NCBI RefSeq assembly: GCF_040024445.1
Contig: NZ_CP157276.1
Location: forward strand, 4,712,001 to 4,776,000
DNA from: Prescottella soli
Lineage (GTDB): Bacteria; Actinomycetota; Actinomycetes; Mycobacteriales; Mycobacteriaceae
Direction: 5' to 3'
Length of the DNA: 64,000 nt
Made by a program: the position numbers and the translations under genes. Numbering within the stretch: position 1 is the stretch's first letter; each line of letters begins with the position of its first letter. Below the pieces are notes generated by a model. The model was given only the letters and a program-made list of their open reading frames with translations. It was not told the DNA's origin and did not search any database. Of this stretch, positions 43,674 to 54,259 are shown piece after piece.

Positions 43674-44576
43674 ATGCAGACCACCGATCTCGCCCTGTCC
43701 CTCGCCCCGCTCGACCGACTGCAGAACTGGCTGGAGACCACCGGACTCCCGATCGCGCTGACGGTCCTCGGTGCGCTGATCCTCGCCCGCTTCGTCAGCT
43801 GGGGAGGCGGCCGCATCACCCAGCGCATCGACGACACCTACCAGCAGGGCGACGCACTCGTCCGCTCCGAGGCGACCAAGCACCGGCACTCGGTTGCGCA
43901 GGTCGTCACGTGGGTGGTCATCACGATGATCTACGTGATCGCCAGTGTGCAGGTGCTCGCACAGTTGGACATGCCGATCGGCAGTCTCGTCGCCCCGGCG
44001 ACCGTACTCGGTGCGGCGCTCGGTTTCGGTGCGCAGCGCGTCGTGCAGGACATCCTCGCGGGGTTCTTCATCATCACCGAACGGCAGTACGGGTTCGGTG
44101 ACACCGTCCAGATCGCGGTGACCGGCTCGTCCAAGGACGCCGAAGGCGTCATCGAGGACGTCACGCTGCGTGTGACCCGGATGCGGAACGCGGACGGCGA
44201 GGTCATCACGGTCCCGAACGGCCAGATCGTCAAGGCCGTCAACCTGTCGAAGGACTGGGCGCGGGCCGTCGTGGACGTGCCGATCCCGGCGAGTGCGGAC
44301 ATCAACCACGTCAACGACATCCTGCACCGGGTCGGTGTCGACGCCTACGAGGACAAGACGCTGCGTCCGCTCCTGCTCGACACCCCGACCGTGATGGGCG
44401 TCGAGAGCCTCGAGATGGACCAGGTGAGCGTCCGCTTGGTCGCACGGACGTTGCCGGGCAAGCAGTTCCAGGTGGGCCGCGCGCTGCGGGTCCGCGTCGT
44501 GACGGCCCTGCGTCGCGCGGGCATCACGGTGTCGGCGGAACTCGAGAATGACGCGGTGGAAGAAGGCGCCGAATGA
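43674..44576 (+). CDS. MscS-family mechanosensitive channel
   Basis: 300-residue membrane protein: three TM segments (about 24-45, 75-95, 98-120) and the MscS pore/beta signature VLGAALGFGAQRVVQDILAGFFIITERQYGFGD (in part), then VTLRVTRMRNADGEVITVPNGQI. It releases solutes on hypo-osmotic shock. It starts 5 nt after prfB and overlaps the next gene by 4 nt (ATGA). Confidence 0.9.
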   Translation: MQTTDLALSLAPLDRLQNWLETTGLPIALTVLGALILARFVSWGGGRITQRIDDTYQQGDALVRSEATKHRHSVAQVVTWVVITMIYVIASVQVLAQLDMPIGSLVAPATVLGAALGFGAQRVVQDILAGFFIITERQYGFGDTVQIAVTGSSKDAEGVIEDVTLRVTRMRNADGEVITVPNGQIVKAVNLSKDWARAVVDVPIPASADINHVNDILHRVGVDAYEDKTLRPLLLDTPTVMGVESLEMDQVSVRLVARTLPGKQFQVGRALRVRVVTALRRAGITVSAELENDAVEEGAE

Positions 44577-45067
44577 GCCCGCAGGAGAAGATGTCGCTGC
44601 TGTGGAAGCGGATTCCGCGCAAGCTGTTCGGCGGCAGGATGCGGACGACGACGGTCGTCATGTGTGTGCTGTGGCTGGCACTGGCGACCCTCAACTCTTA
44701 TCTGGTCGATCAGGCGAACACCTCGAAGGGCAACTCGCAGCGGACCGGGGTCGAGCAGAGTCAGCCCTACGACCCGGCACCCGCCAGGAGTCCGCAGGCG
44801 TCGACCTCTTCCTCCACCACAACGACGACGCCGCTGTCGTCCGAGACCTCCACGTCGTCCACCTCGGCGTCGCAGTCGGAGACGACTCGTTCGGACCGCC
44901 AGCCGGGTGCGTCGACGACCACGTCGGGCGCCGCACACAGCACCACGACCCAGCAGGAGTCGTCGGGTCAGTCGACGACCACGACGGAGTCCCCGAAGCA
45001 GACGCAGGAACCGCAGAAGACCACCGCCGGTGCGGAGGCCAGCACCATTCCGAGCCCGGCGGGCTGA
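44573..45067 (+). CDS. Ser/Thr-rich single-TM protein (Rv3103c-like position)
   Basis: 164-residue protein. A basic cytoplasmic start (LLWKRIPRKLFGGRMRTT), one TM helix (VVMCVLWLALATLNSYLV) and a low-complexity exterior of about 115 residues, dominated by Ser, Thr, Gln and Pro. The exterior is likely disordered and possibly glycosylated. The gene is coupled to mscS by ATGA and stands directly before ftsE-ftsX, as in mycobacteria. A role at the cell wall or division site is only suggested by position. Confidence 0.75.
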   Translation: MSPQEKMSLLWKRIPRKLFGGRMRTTTVVMCVLWLALATLNSYLVDQANTSKGNSQRTGVEQSQPYDPAPARSPQASTSSSTTTTTPLSSETSTSSTSASQSETTRSDRQPGASTTTSGAAHSTTTQQESSGQSTTTTESPKQTQEPQKTTAGAEASTIPSPAG

Positions 45068-45131
45068 CGTAACCCGGCGGGGCGCGTCGTTGCCCTAGAT
45101 CACCGTTAGATAACGGCTAGACTGACTTCTC

Positions 45132-45821
45132 GTGATCAGCGTCAAGGATGTCTCGAAGTTCTACAAGGCCTCCACACGGCCGGCCCTGGACAAGGTGAAC
45201 GTCGAGATCGACAAGGGCGAGTTCGTGTTCCTGATCGGGCCGTCGGGCTCGGGCAAGAGCACATTCATGCAGCTCCTGCTCAAGGAGGAGACGCCCACCT
45301 CCGGGGACATCTACGTCGCGGACTTCCACGTCAACAAGCTGTCCGGACGGCGCGTGCCGAAGCTGCGGCAGAGCGTCGGCTACGTGTTCCAGGACTTCCG
45401 GCTGCTGCCGAACAAGACGGTGTCGCAGAACATCGCGTTCGCGCTCGAGGTGATCGGCAAGTCCCGTTCGGTGATCGAGCGCACGGTTCCGGAGGTGCTC
45501 GAACTCGTCGGTCTCTCCGGCAAGGCCGACCGTCTGCCCAACGAGCTTTCGGGCGGCGAGCAGCAGCGTGTGGCGATTGCCCGTGCGTTCGTGAACCGTC
45601 CGCTGGTCCTGCTCGCCGACGAGCCCACCGGCAACCTCGACCCCGACACCAGCGCCGACATCATGTTGCTGCTCGAGCGGATCAACCGCACCGGCACCAC
45701 CGTGCTCATGGCGACGCACGATCATCACATCGTCGACTCGATGCGCCGGCGCGTCGTCGAACTCGACCTCGGTCGGGTGGTGCGCGACGAAGCGCGAGGC
45801 GTGTACGCCGTCGGCCGCTAG
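45132..45821 (+). CDS. ftsE: cell-division ATPase FtsE
   Basis: 229-residue ABC ATPase with Walker [10 protein letters not shown], signature [14 protein letters not shown], Walker [13 protein letters not shown] and switch HDHHIVD. With FtsX it regulates peptidoglycan hydrolases at the septum (RipC in mycobacteria). The GTG start follows TAGACT by 8 nt, so it may have its own leaderless promoter although it is in line with the prfB block. Confidence 0.95.
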   Translation: MISVKDVSKFYKASTRPALDKVNVEIDKGEFVFLIGPSGSGKSTFMQLLLKEETPTSGDIYVADFHVNKLSGRRVPKLRQSVGYVFQDFRLLPNKTVSQNIAFALEVIGKSRSVIERTVPEVLELVGLSGKADRLPNELSGGEQQRVAIARAFVNRPLVLLADEPTGNLDPDTSADIMLLLERINRTGTTVLMATHDHHIVDSMRRRVVELDLGRVVRDEARGVYAVGR

Positions 45822-45896
45822 GCCCCGGCACCCGTCAGCCCACACCGCGCCAGACACCCGCCATCGAACAGACGACACAAGGACTGCGATTCTCCG

Positions 45897-46802
45897 ATGC
45901 GTGCCAGCTTCATCTTCAGCGAGGTCCTGACCGGCCTGCGCCGCAACATCACGATGACCATCGCGATGATCCTCACGACCGCGATCTCGCTGGGACTGTT
46001 CGGCGGCGGCCTGCTGGTCGTGCAGATGGCCGACAAGACGCAGCAGATCTTCCTGGACCGGGTCGAGGTGCAGCTGTTCCTCACCGAGGACATCTCCGCG
46101 TCCGACCCGAACTGCGTGCAGGACATCTGCCGCGGCCTGCGCAACGACCTGGAGAACACCGACTCGGTGGTCTCGGTGCAGTACCTCAACCGCGACGACG
46201 CCGTCGCCGACGCCACCGACCGCGTGTTCAAGGACCAGCCCGAGCTGGCGTCGCTGGTGAGCCCGGAGAGCTTCCCGGCCTCGTTCAAGATCAAGCTCAG
46301 CGATCCCGAGCGGTTCGGTGTCATCAACGCCGAGTTCGGCGACCGGCCGGGCATCGACAGCATCCTCAACCAGCGCGAGCTGGTCGATCGTCTGTTCAGC
46401 GTTCTCGGCGGGATCCGCAACGCGGCGTTCGCGATCGCGATCGTGCAGGCGATCGCCGCGATCTTCCTGATCGCCAACATGGTGCAGGTGGCCGCGCTCA
46501 CCCGCCGGACCGAGGTCGGCATCATGCGGCTGGTCGGTGCCACCCGCTGGTACACGCAGCTGCCGTTCCTGCTCGAGGCCGTCGTCGCGTCGTTGATCGG
46601 AGCGGCGCTCGCCATCGTGGGCCTGTTCACCGCGAAGAACCTGTTCATCGACGACGTCCTCGCCGACATCTACGACGCGAACATCGTGGCCCGTGTCTCC
46701 AACAGCGACGTGCTGCTGGTCTCGCCGTTCATCGCGATCGTCGGCGCCGGCATGGCCGCGGTCACCGCGTATATCGCGCTGCGCCTGTACGTGCGGGACT
46801 GA
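45897..46802 (+). CDS. ftsX: cell-division membrane protein FtsX
   Basis: 301-residue FtsX: a short N-terminal tail, TM1 (about 22-42), an extracellular domain (about 45-165) with a Cys pair CVQDIC, then TM2-TM4 with VQVAALTRRTEVGIMRLVGA (in part), typical of FtsX permease-like cores. The large loop activates a cell-wall hydrolase. It lies 75 nt after ftsE. Confidence 0.93.
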   Translation: MRASFIFSEVLTGLRRNITMTIAMILTTAISLGLFGGGLLVVQMADKTQQIFLDRVEVQLFLTEDISASDPNCVQDICRGLRNDLENTDSVVSVQYLNRDDAVADATDRVFKDQPELASLVSPESFPASFKIKLSDPERFGVINAEFGDRPGIDSILNQRELVDRLFSVLGGIRNAAFAIAIVQAIAAIFLIANMVQVAALTRRTEVGIMRLVGATRWYTQLPFLLEAVVASLIGAALAIVGLFTAKNLFIDDVLADIYDANIVARVSNSDVLLVSPFIAIVGAGMAAVTAYIALRLYVRD

Positions 46803-46910
46803 CAGCGACGCTGCGGGAAAATCGGGTTGCTGCGGCCCCTATGCTGGTAGTCGTACCAACCCAGGTCACAGTGGAACTGAAGGCGGATCGAGGACAGTGA
46901 GGGCCCGCAC

Positions 46911-47384
46911 GTGAAAGAGAAGGGCCGCAAGGTCATCGCGACCAATCGCAAGGCGCGACACAACTACACCATCATCGACACCTACGAGGCCGGCGTCGCA
47001 CTGCTCGGTACCGAGGTGAAGAGCCTGCGCGAGGGCAAGGCGTCGTTGGTCGACGCGTTCGCGACCGTCGACGACGGCGAGGTGTGGCTGCGCGGACTGC
47101 ACATTCCCGAGTACACGCAGGGCACGTGGACCAACCACGCGCCGCGGCGCACCCGCAAACTGCTGCTGCACAAGCGCGAGATCGAGCACCTCGTCGGCAA
47201 GACCCGCGAGGGCAACCAGACGCTCGTGCCGCTGTCGATGTACTTCTCCGACGGCAAGGTCAAGGTCGAACTCGCTCTCGCGAAGGGCAAGCAGGACTAC
47301 GACAAGCGACAGGATCTGGCCCGACGCACGGCTGAGCGTGAGGTCACCCGCGAACTCGGACGCCGTGTGAAGGGCATGCGCTGA
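46911..47384 (+). CDS. smpB: SsrA-binding protein SmpB
   Basis: 157-residue SmpB, the partner of tmRNA in trans-translation. It starts with GTG ([19 protein letters not shown]), has [14 protein letters not shown] and the basic C-terminal tail [18 protein letters not shown] needed for mimicry of the codon-anticodon stem. Its RNA partner (tmRNA) is encoded 12.6 kb to the right in the same direction. In the ancestral order, without the island between them, the two would be about 4.5 kb apart. Confidence 0.95.
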   Translation: MKEKGRKVIATNRKARHNYTIIDTYEAGVALLGTEVKSLREGKASLVDAFATVDDGEVWLRGLHIPEYTQGTWTNHAPRRTRKLLLHKREIEHLVGKTREGNQTLVPLSMYFSDGKVKVELALAKGKQDYDKRQDLARRTAEREVTRELGRRVKGMR

Positions 47385-47404
47385 CCCCAGTCCTCCTCGC
47401 GCTC

Positions 47405-48250
47405 GTGGCCGCAGTCGGCTACGGCGTCAGCGACTTCGTCGGTGGGGTGGCCTCCCGGCGCGTCGCTGCCCTGCGGGTGGTGATCGTCTCCTACCCGCTG
47501 TCGCTGCTGTTGGTCCTCGCGCTCGCCCCGTTCGTCGGCGGCGAGGTCACCACCGAGGCACTGCTGTGGGGCGCCGCGTCCGGCATCGGGTCGGGCCTCG
47601 CCGTGTGGTGGTTCTACCTGGCGCTCGCGTCCGGCCCGATGGCGGTCGTCTCGCCGCTGACGGCGGTACTGGTCGCGGGTCTGCCGGCGATAGTCGGCAT
47701 CCTCCTCGGGGAGCGGCCCGGGGCCGTCGCGTATCTCGGGATCGTCGTCGCGCTCGTCGCGGTCGTACTGGTATCCCGGGAGTCGCCGGACGAGGTGGCC
47801 GGGGAGGTGGCCGGGGGCCGAGAGTTGCGGTTCACCCGCACGGTCGCGTGGCTCACCGTCGGGTCCGGCGTGGCATTCGCGTTCGCGTTCGTCGGGCTGC
47901 ACGAAATTCCCGACGGCACCGGGCTGTGGCCGCTCGCCGCCGCCCGCGCCACGGCGACCGTCGTCGTGTGGGCGGTCGCGCTGACGTCGCGGCAGTTCCG
48001 CCCGCCGCACGGCGAGGTGCTGCGCCTGACTGCCTACATCGCGGTGCTCGACGTGGTCGCGAACGCCGCGATGATGTACGCGTTCCAGGGCGGTCTGCTG
48101 TCGCTGGTGAGCGTCATCGGCTCGCTGTATCCGGCCGCGACGGTGCTGCTGGCGATGGTGATGCTCGGCGAACGCGTCAGCCGGATCCAGCAGGCCGGAA
48201 TGCTGTTGGCGCTCGCGTCGGTTGCGATGATCGCGGTGGCCGCCACGTGA
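47405..48250 (+). CDS. EamA/DMT-family transporter
   Basis: 281-residue membrane protein with ten hydrophobic helices in two EamA repeats (VSPLTAVLVAGLPAIVGILLGERP-like and SLYPAATVLLAMVMLGERVSR). It exports or imports an unknown metabolite. The GTG at 47405 is used. The frame is open back to CTG 47381, which would add LTPVLLAL and complete the first helix, so the true start may be upstream or non-canonical. The last 22 codons are repeated almost exactly 8100 bp to the right, beyond the catabolic island. Confidence 0.85.
   Translation: MAAVGYGVSDFVGGVASRRVAALRVVIVSYPLSLLLVLALAPFVGGEVTTEALLWGAASGIGSGLAVWWFYLALASGPMAVVSPLTAVLVAGLPAIVGILLGERPGAVAYLGIVVALVAVVLVSRESPDEVAGEVAGGRELRFTRTVAWLTVGSGVAFAFAFVGLHEIPDGTGLWPLAAARATATVVVWAVALTSRQFRPPHGEVLRLTAYIAVLDVVANAAMMYAFQGGLLSLVSVIGSLYPAATVLLAMVMLGERVSRIQQAGMLLALASVAMIAVAAT
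48182..48248 (+). repeat. left direct repeat (intact EamA 3' end)
   Basis: These 67 bp match 56282-56348 at 64 positions. The mismatches are at 48189, 48193 and 48218. Just beyond, the stops differ (TGA here, TAA in the right copy). It forms the left boundary of the lower-GC catabolic cluster. Confidence 0.9.
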
Positions 48251-48309
48251 CGGGAGCGGGGCGGGCGCCGTAGCTCCAGGTGACCGGGTACGGCTGCCTG
48301 CCCTGCGTC

Positions 48310-50115
48310 TCAACCTTGACGCGTGTCGGCGTCACTGCGAATCCGGCAGAGCACGTCGCCGCCGGCTCGGGTGTCGCCGACTGTCACGTCGACGCTCTCG
48401 ATACGACCGGATTTGTGAGCACGGACCGGGTTCTCCATCTTCATTGCTTCGACCACCGCGATCAGTTCACCGGCCTGCACCTGCTGACCTTCTGTGACCG
48501 TCAGCTTCGTGATGGTGCCTTGCATCGGTGCCGACACGTCGTCACCGTTGTGATTCGGCGTCTGAAGTGCGGAGGTCGTTTGTTTCGACTGGGCGCGAAT
48601 GCCCTCTGCATCGGGTCCCAGAATGCCGAGGCCCGGCAGATTCACCCGGTGTGCGCGGCCACCGATCAGAACCGTGACCGAATTGGGGTCGGTGGCCGTG
48701 GAGCCGGATGGATGACCTGCGATCTCCTCGGCGGACCCTTCCTCCAGGCCGAGGAATGCGGCGGCTTCGGCCTCGATCCAGGTCGTGTGTACGGCGAACG
48801 CCACGCTGTCGGTAGTGAATTCGGGCGCTCGAGTAACGGTGCGGTGGAAGGGTAGTACCGTGGGCAAGCCTTCGACCCGCATCTCGGCGAGGGCGCGGCG
48901 ACTGCGGGCCAGCGCTGTGGCGCGGTCAGGACCCGAGACGATCAGCTTGGCCAGCATGGAATCGAACTGGCCACCGACAACGGTGCCCGCCTCCACGCCC
49001 GCGTCGATCCGGATTCCAGGGCCTTCGGGTACTTCCCACTTGGTGATCGTTCCCGGCGTGGGGATGAACCCACCGAATGGGTCCTCACAGTTGATCCGGA
49101 ACTCGAACGCGTGGCCGATGGGCTCGGGATCCTCTGTCAGGCTGAGTGATTCACCGCGTGCGATTCGGAATTGCTCGAGGACGAGGTCGAGTCCCGTTGT
49201 CTGCTCGGTGACGGGATGTTCCACCTGCAATCGAGTGTTGACTTCGAGGAAGGACACGGTGCCGTCGCAGCCGACCAGGAACTCCACCGTCCCGGCACCG
49301 ATGTAGCCGCTCTTGAAACAGATTGCGCGTGCACCCTCCCGGATCGCGGCTTCCTGCTCGGACGTGAGGAAGGGGGCGGGCGCTTCCTCCACCAGCTTTT
49401 GGTGGCGCCGTTGCAGGGTGCAGTCGCGAGTACCGACGACGACCACGTTCCCATGTGTGTCGGCGAGCACCTGGGCCTCGACATGGCGCGGTTTGTCGAG
49501 GTAGCTCTCGACAAAGCACTCTCCGCGCCCGAACGCCACGACAGCCTCTCGTGTTGCTGCTTCGAATTCGTCGGCGATATAGCGGGATTCGCGCACCACG
49601 CGTAACCCGCGGCCGCCACCTCCGAATGCCGCCTTGATTGCGATGGGAAGTCCATGTTCGGTTGCGAACGACTGGATCTCGGCGACACTCTGCACCGGAT
49701 CTCGAGTACCTGGCACCAAGGGAGCGCCGACGGTTTCCGCGATCGCTCGGGCGGTGACTTTGTCCCCGAGAGCGCGGATGGTTTCGGGTCGAGGTCCGAT
49801 CCACACCAGCCCTGCGGCGATCACAGCTTCGGCGAAATCTGCGTTCTCGGACAGGAAGCCGTAGCCGGGGTGGACGGCCTGCGCGCCGGCCGCGAGCGCG
49901 ACGTCCAGGATTTTCCGGGCGTCCAGGTAGGTATCTGCCGCGGTCACGCCGTGCAGCGCGTGCGACTCGTCAGCGAGTCTCACATGGGGTAGGTCTCTGT
50001 CGGTGTCGGAGTACACGGCGACGGCTCGTAGACCGGCGTCGTGGGCGGCGCGGATGATGCGGACCGCGATCTCACCGCGGTTGGCGATGAGCACACTGTC
50101 GAACGGCTTGTACAC
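48310..50115 (-). CDS. acyl-CoA carboxylase alpha subunit (biotin carboxylase + BCCP)
   Basis: 601-residue biotin-dependent carboxylase alpha chain. An N-terminal biotin carboxylase ([11 protein letters not shown], the ATP loop [29 protein letters not shown]) is followed by a linker and a biotinyl domain with EAMKMEN, biotin Lys559. With the beta subunit 88 bp upstream it would carboxylate an acyl- or 3-methyl-enoyl-CoA. Length fits AccA-type chains; acetyl/propionyl, 3-methylcrotonyl or a longer substrate are all possible. GTG 50115 follows AAAGGG by 5 nt. Last gene of the island operon. Confidence 0.9.
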   Translation of the reverse strand: MYKPFDSVLIANRGEIAVRIIRAAHDAGLRAVAVYSDTDRDLPHVRLADESHALHGVTAADTYLDARKILDVALAAGAQAVHPGYGFLSENADFAEAVIAAGLVWIGPRPETIRALGDKVTARAIAETVGAPLVPGTRDPVQSVAEIQSFATEHGLPIAIKAAFGGGGRGLRVVRESRYIADEFEAATREAVVAFGRGECFVESYLDKPRHVEAQVLADTHGNVVVVGTRDCTLQRRHQKLVEEAPAPFLTSEQEAAIREGARAICFKSGYIGAGTVEFLVGCDGTVSFLEVNTRLQVEHPVTEQTTGLDLVLEQFRIARGESLSLTEDPEPIGHAFEFRINCEDPFGGFIPTPGTITKWEVPEGPGIRIDAGVEAGTVVGGQFDSMLAKLIVSGPDRATALARSRRALAEMRVEGLPTVLPFHRTVTRAPEFTTDSVAFAVHTTWIEAEAAAFLGLEEGSAEEIAGHPSGSTATDPNSVTVLIGGRAHRVNLPGLGILGPDAEGIRAQSKQTTSALQTPNHNGDDVSAPMQGTITKLTVTEGQQVQAGELIAVVEAMKMENPVRAHKSGRIESVDVTVGDTRAGGDVLCRIRSDADTRQG

Positions 50116-50203
50116 GATTACCCTTTCGGTTTCGGGTGTGCCCAGTACAAATCGGGTTGTACGCAGGAATGCTCAGCTTCGAGCAGCAGGATTGTCTGGG
50201 GCC

Positions 50204-51733
50204 TCAGACGGGGCTGATCGCATGGTGGCGCGAACGGGGGCGTCGCTCCCATCCGTCTGCGTGCGCGAGACGATTCACCAGTTCGGTGCGCAGCTGATCC
50301 GGCTCGACGACCGAGTCGACCACGAGGTGGCTACCCATCCGGACGAGGCTCAGGTCAGCGGCCTGCTCGGCAATGCGAGCCTCGATGAAAGCCTCGCGCT
50401 CGAGGGGATCCGCGATCTCGGCGATCTTGTTCGCGTACACAGCGTTGACCGACGCTTCCGGTGCCATTGGGCCGATGGTCGCTGTGGGCAGCGCGATCGT
50501 GGCTCGTGGCTCGAAGCCCGGTGCGCACATCGCGTAGAAGCCCGCGGCGTAGGCCTTGCGGAGGATGACGCTGAACTTGGGAACCTCGGCGCTGGCCATT
50601 GCGGTGACCATCTTGGCTCCATGTCGGATGATTCCTTGGCGCTCGATAGCAGCGCCGACCATGAATCCGGGTACGTCGTGCAGGAAGATCAGCGGAATGT
50701 TGTAGGCATCGCACATCGAAATGAAGCGTGCAGCTTTGTCCGCGGAGTCGACGAAGATTGCGCCGCTGCGCACCAACGGTTGGTTGGCGATCAGTCCGAC
50801 GGTTCGGCCTTCCAGTCGGGCGAGACCGGTTACCAACTCGGTTGCCCAGGCCGACTTGATCTCGAAGAAGCTTCCGGAATCGACGAGACGTGAGATCACG
50901 TCGCGCACGTCGTATGCCTGGTTGGGATCGAGCGGAATCAGATCGGGTTCCCAACAGGTGACCTCGGGGTCGGCGCACGGCTTCCGTGCGGGCTCCGAAC
51001 GCCAATCGTCCGGAAGGTAGGACAACAACAGCCGTGCGGCTGCGATTACCTGCCAGTCATGGTCGAACACTTCATCGCAGCATCCGGACACCGTCGCGTG
51101 CATCCGGGCGCCGCCCATCTCCTCCAACGTGGTGTGCTCGCCGGTGACCTTCTCTGCCACACGCGGAGAGGCAAGGTACATGGACGCATTGCCGTTCACC
51201 ATGCCGACCCAGTCGGTGAACGCGGGCATGTATGCGCCGCCGGCAGCGGAAGGACCGTGCAGACAGCAGATCTGGGGGACACGACCGGAGAGCTGAACCT
51301 GGAGTTGGAAGATCCGTGATGCCCCCCTTCGTCCCGAGTAGAACCCGATCTGGTCTGTGAGTCGTCCTCCAGCGGAATCAACCAGGTAGATCACCGGCAG
51401 CAGGTCCCGGTCGGCGCGCTCGAGGATCCTGATCTGCTTCTCGCATGTCAGCTCCCCCCACGACCCCGCCTTGACGCCGAAGTCGTGTGCGATCACGGCC
51501 ACTGGGCGGCCCTCGATGCGCCCGACACCTGTCAGTACGCCATCGGCGGGCAATCCATCCTCGGCGGCGGCGAGGAGGCCGTCCTCGACCCAGCTTCCCG
51601 GATCGAGGAGCAGCGTGATTCTGTCGCGCACGGGGATTTTGGACGGCCAGCGTGAGGTGTCACCGCCGTCGAGTGCAGCAGCAATCGCCGTTCCGAGGTC
51701 TGATTTCGTCGACAGTTCGGTAGTGGTGCTCAT
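50204..51733 (-). CDS. acyl-CoA carboxylase beta (carboxyltransferase) subunit
   Basis: 509-residue carboxyltransferase with two crotonase-like halves. Oxyanion elements are [12 protein letters not shown] and [14 protein letters not shown] in the first half and [17 protein letters not shown] and [15 protein letters not shown] in the second. It transfers CO2 from carboxybiotin to the acyl-CoA. The start ATG overlaps the MaoC stop (ATGA). Similar in layout to methylcrotonyl-CoA and AccD1/D2-type subunits; I cannot fix the acyl group. Confidence 0.9.
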   Translation of the reverse strand: MSTTTELSTKSDLGTAIAAALDGGDTSRWPSKIPVRDRITLLLDPGSWVEDGLLAAAEDGLPADGVLTGVGRIEGRPVAVIAHDFGVKAGSWGELTCEKQIRILERADRDLLPVIYLVDSAGGRLTDQIGFYSGRRGASRIFQLQVQLSGRVPQICCLHGPSAAGGAYMPAFTDWVGMVNGNASMYLASPRVAEKVTGEHTTLEEMGGARMHATVSGCCDEVFDHDWQVIAAARLLLSYLPDDWRSEPARKPCADPEVTCWEPDLIPLDPNQAYDVRDVISRLVDSGSFFEIKSAWATELVTGLARLEGRTVGLIANQPLVRSGAIFVDSADKAARFISMCDAYNIPLIFLHDVPGFMVGAAIERQGIIRHGAKMVTAMASAEVPKFSVILRKAYAAGFYAMCAPGFEPRATIALPTATIGPMAPEASVNAVYANKIAEIADPLEREAFIEARIAEQAADLSLVRMGSHLVVDSVVEPDQLRTELVNRLAHADGWERRPRSRHHAISPV

Positions 51734-52230
51734 GGTTCGATGCCCTTCTCGGACCGGACGTCCGGCGCCCGATGCATCAGTCCTGTCCTCCGGACCCGGC
51801 ACACCAGGGCGTCCTTTTGGTTGAATGCGCGGTGCTCGAACACCACGAGTCCTGCGTCCGGCCGCGAGCGGGACGGACGTGAACTCACGATTTCGGTCTC
51901 CACGCGGATCGTGTCACCGGCGAAGACCGGGGCAGGGAACTCGACGTCGGACAGCGCGAGCTGGGCCACGATGGTGCCCAGCGTCAGCTCGGGAACCGAC
52001 AGTCCGACCACCAGGGCCGAGGTGAACATGCTGTTCATAAGCGGGCGGCCGAACTCGGTGCCGGCGGCGTAGTCGGCGTCCAAGTGGAGGGGAGCCGGAT
52101 TCATGGTCATCGTGGTGAACAACACGTTGTCCGTTTCGGTGACGGTTCGCCGTGTCACGTGGTCGACAACAGTGCCGGGGGTGAGATCTTCGAACCACCG
52201 GCCGGACACGGGCCGTGTCGGGGATGTCAT
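51730..52230 (-). CDS. MaoC-like (hot-dog) enoyl-CoA hydratase
   Basis: 166-residue single hot-dog domain. [13 protein letters not shown] at the N-terminus, then [25 protein letters not shown] holds the hydratase-2 motif (D...H; shown in part), followed by [19 protein letters not shown]. It would hydrate an enoyl-CoA or a mesaconyl/methylglutaconyl-like product. AGGAG precedes ATG 52230. Coupled to the beta subunit; 36 nt after the synthetase gene. Confidence 0.85.
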   Translation of the reverse strand: MTSPTRPVSGRWFEDLTPGTVVDHVTRRTVTETDNVLFTTMTMNPAPLHLDADYAAGTEFGRPLMNSMFTSALVVGLSVPELTLGTIVAQLALSDVEFPAPVFAGDTIRVETEIVSSRPSRSRPDAGLVVFEHRAFNQKDALVCRVRRTGLMHRAPDVRSEKGIEP

Positions 52231-52266
52231 GTCTGCTCCTGAGAAGTGATCTGTTCGATTGGGCCG

Positions 52267-54204
52267 TCAGTTGGAGCCTGCGCGCACGGCGCGAGCTACG
52301 ACGTCGATGGCCGCAGAATCCTCGACCGCCGACGTATCTCCCTGCGGCTCACCATAAGTGGCGATATCGCGTAGGAGCCTGCGCATCAACTTGCCGGTGC
52401 GTGTCTTGGGCATGGCAGCGATCAGATAGACATGCCCCAGTGCGGCGTACTTTCCGAGCCGCTCGGAAACGGCGTTACGAATCTCTTGCACCGCCGCTTC
52501 CGGGTCTTCGTCGTGCAAGATCACGAATGCTGCAGGGACCGTGCCCTTCGTGTCGTCGGGGACACCGACGACGGCGGCCTCCATGACACGTGGGTGGGAA
52601 CTGACGATTGCCTCGATCTCCGCGGTGGAAATACGGTGAGCGGCAATGTTGATCACGTCGTCTGCTCGCCCGAGCACCCACACGTGTCCGTCGTCGTCGA
52701 CAACCGCCTCGTCGCTCGTGGCGTAGTAGCCCGGGAACTGGGTGAAATACGTCTCGAGGTATCGGTCGTGTTCGTTCCAGACTGTGCGTGCAAGCGTGGG
52801 AAACGGATGGGCGAGTACGAGGTTGCCTTTGACTCCTGCCTCGACGGGTACGCCGTTGTCGTCGACGACTCGACAGTGGTGACCTGGAACGGGTCTTCCT
52901 GCAGAGCCGGGCTTGAGGTCGTCGACGCCGTAGATCGGATAGCTCCATGTTGATCCGGTCTCGGTCTGGCCGTAGGCGTTGATCACCGGAACCCCACCTG
53001 CGAGGTTCTCGGTGGCCCAGTTGAAGGTTTCGCTGTCGAGGAGCTCGCCCTGCGCGGTCACCAGCTTCAGCTTCGGCAATGGATGGCACACGGTGAGTTC
53101 GTCGCCGAAGCCGCGCAGCATGCGGAGCACGGTCGGTGCTGCGAGGACCTTCGTGACGTTGTGCGATTCGCAGAACTCATAGAACCGTTCCGGTGTAGGG
53201 GAGTCCAGCGCGCCTTCGTAGCAGGCGATCGTCATTCCGTTGGCGAGTCCACCGACAACGGCCTGAATGGGGAATGTCAGCCAGCCCACGTCGGCCGCGA
53301 CCCAGTAGACATCTCCGTCCTCGGGCCCAGCCTGCCAGTGCGTGTTCGCCCACGTTCCCGCGAGGAATCCGCCGACACTGTGCACGAGCCCTTTCGGTCG
53401 CGACTGAGTTCCACTGGTGAAGATCAGGAAGGCCGGATCATTCGCGTCCATCGCAGCCAGCGGTGCCGGCGTGGATTGCTGATCGACGAGTTCGTGATAG
53501 TCGATCTCGTTTTCCTCGAGTGACAGTCCGGAACCGGTGCGATCGATGACGATGGTGCTGCGGATGCTGGGGACTGTGGTTCGAGCCTTGCGCAGCGTTT
53601 CCAATAGCGGCACCAGTTTGGTGCGGCGGTAGCTGGCGTCAGCCACTACCACGACCTTGGGCTTTGCCTGTTCCAGGCGCGAACGCGCAGCTTCTTCGCT
53701 GAAGCCGGCGAACAGGACTGTGTAGATGGCGCCGATCCGATTGCACGCGTGGATGGCTGCGAAGGCTTCGACCATGTTCGGCAGGTAGATGGCGACGACG
53801 TCGCCCCGTTCCACCCCGAGGTCGACGAGGCCGGCGGCGAGGCGACCGACCTCATGTGCGAGTTCGGCGTACGTGACCTTCCGTACGTCGCCCGGTTCCC
53901 CTTCCCACACCACGGCGTACTTGTCGCGGGTCACGGGGTCCTCGGCCCACCGATCGACGCAGTTGTCGGCGACATTGATCAGGCCGCCGACGTAATAACG
54001 AAAATCGCCGAGATCGCCTTCGACGACGCTCTCGTACCGCTGCAACCAGCGGAGGTGATCGCCCACCCAATCCCAGTAACGGTCGGAGCCTTCCTTGTGT
54101 AGAGCTCGGGCGTGGTCCGCCTCTGCCTCGTATTGGTCGGATCGCCACTCCGGCGCGAGTGGGATCAGAGGCGACGAAATCAGATCCTTGATGTTGTCCG
54201 ACAT
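52267..54204 (-). CDS. acyl-CoA synthetase of the AcsA/PrpE type
   Basis: 645-residue adenylate-forming ligase with the N-terminal extension (WRSDQYEAEADHARALH) and length of acetyl/propionyl-type synthetases. The adenylate loop reads FTSGTQSRPKGLVHS, where most relatives have TSGTTGxPKG. AYGQTETGSTW, YYATSDEAVVDDDGHVW and catalytic Lys in KTRTGKLMRRLL follow. It activates a short or branched acid for the pathway of this cluster. AAGGAG lies 7 nt before ATG 54204. Confidence 0.88.
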   Translation of the reverse strand: MSDNIKDLISSPLIPLAPEWRSDQYEAEADHARALHKEGSDRYWDWVGDHLRWLQRYESVVEGDLGDFRYYVGGLINVADNCVDRWAEDPVTRDKYAVVWEGEPGDVRKVTYAELAHEVGRLAAGLVDLGVERGDVVAIYLPNMVEAFAAIHACNRIGAIYTVLFAGFSEEAARSRLEQAKPKVVVVADASYRRTKLVPLLETLRKARTTVPSIRSTIVIDRTGSGLSLEENEIDYHELVDQQSTPAPLAAMDANDPAFLIFTSGTQSRPKGLVHSVGGFLAGTWANTHWQAGPEDGDVYWVAADVGWLTFPIQAVVGGLANGMTIACYEGALDSPTPERFYEFCESHNVTKVLAAPTVLRMLRGFGDELTVCHPLPKLKLVTAQGELLDSETFNWATENLAGGVPVINAYGQTETGSTWSYPIYGVDDLKPGSAGRPVPGHHCRVVDDNGVPVEAGVKGNLVLAHPFPTLARTVWNEHDRYLETYFTQFPGYYATSDEAVVDDDGHVWVLGRADDVINIAAHRISTAEIEAIVSSHPRVMEAAVVGVPDDTKGTVPAAFVILHDEDPEAAVQEIRNAVSERLGKYAALGHVYLIAAMPKTRTGKLMRRLLRDIATYGEPQGDTSAVEDSAAIDVVARAVRAGSN

Positions 54205-54259
54205 AGCTGACTCCTTGCCCTGTGGGTGCCGATTCGAGTGAGAATGATCGGGAGCGGGA

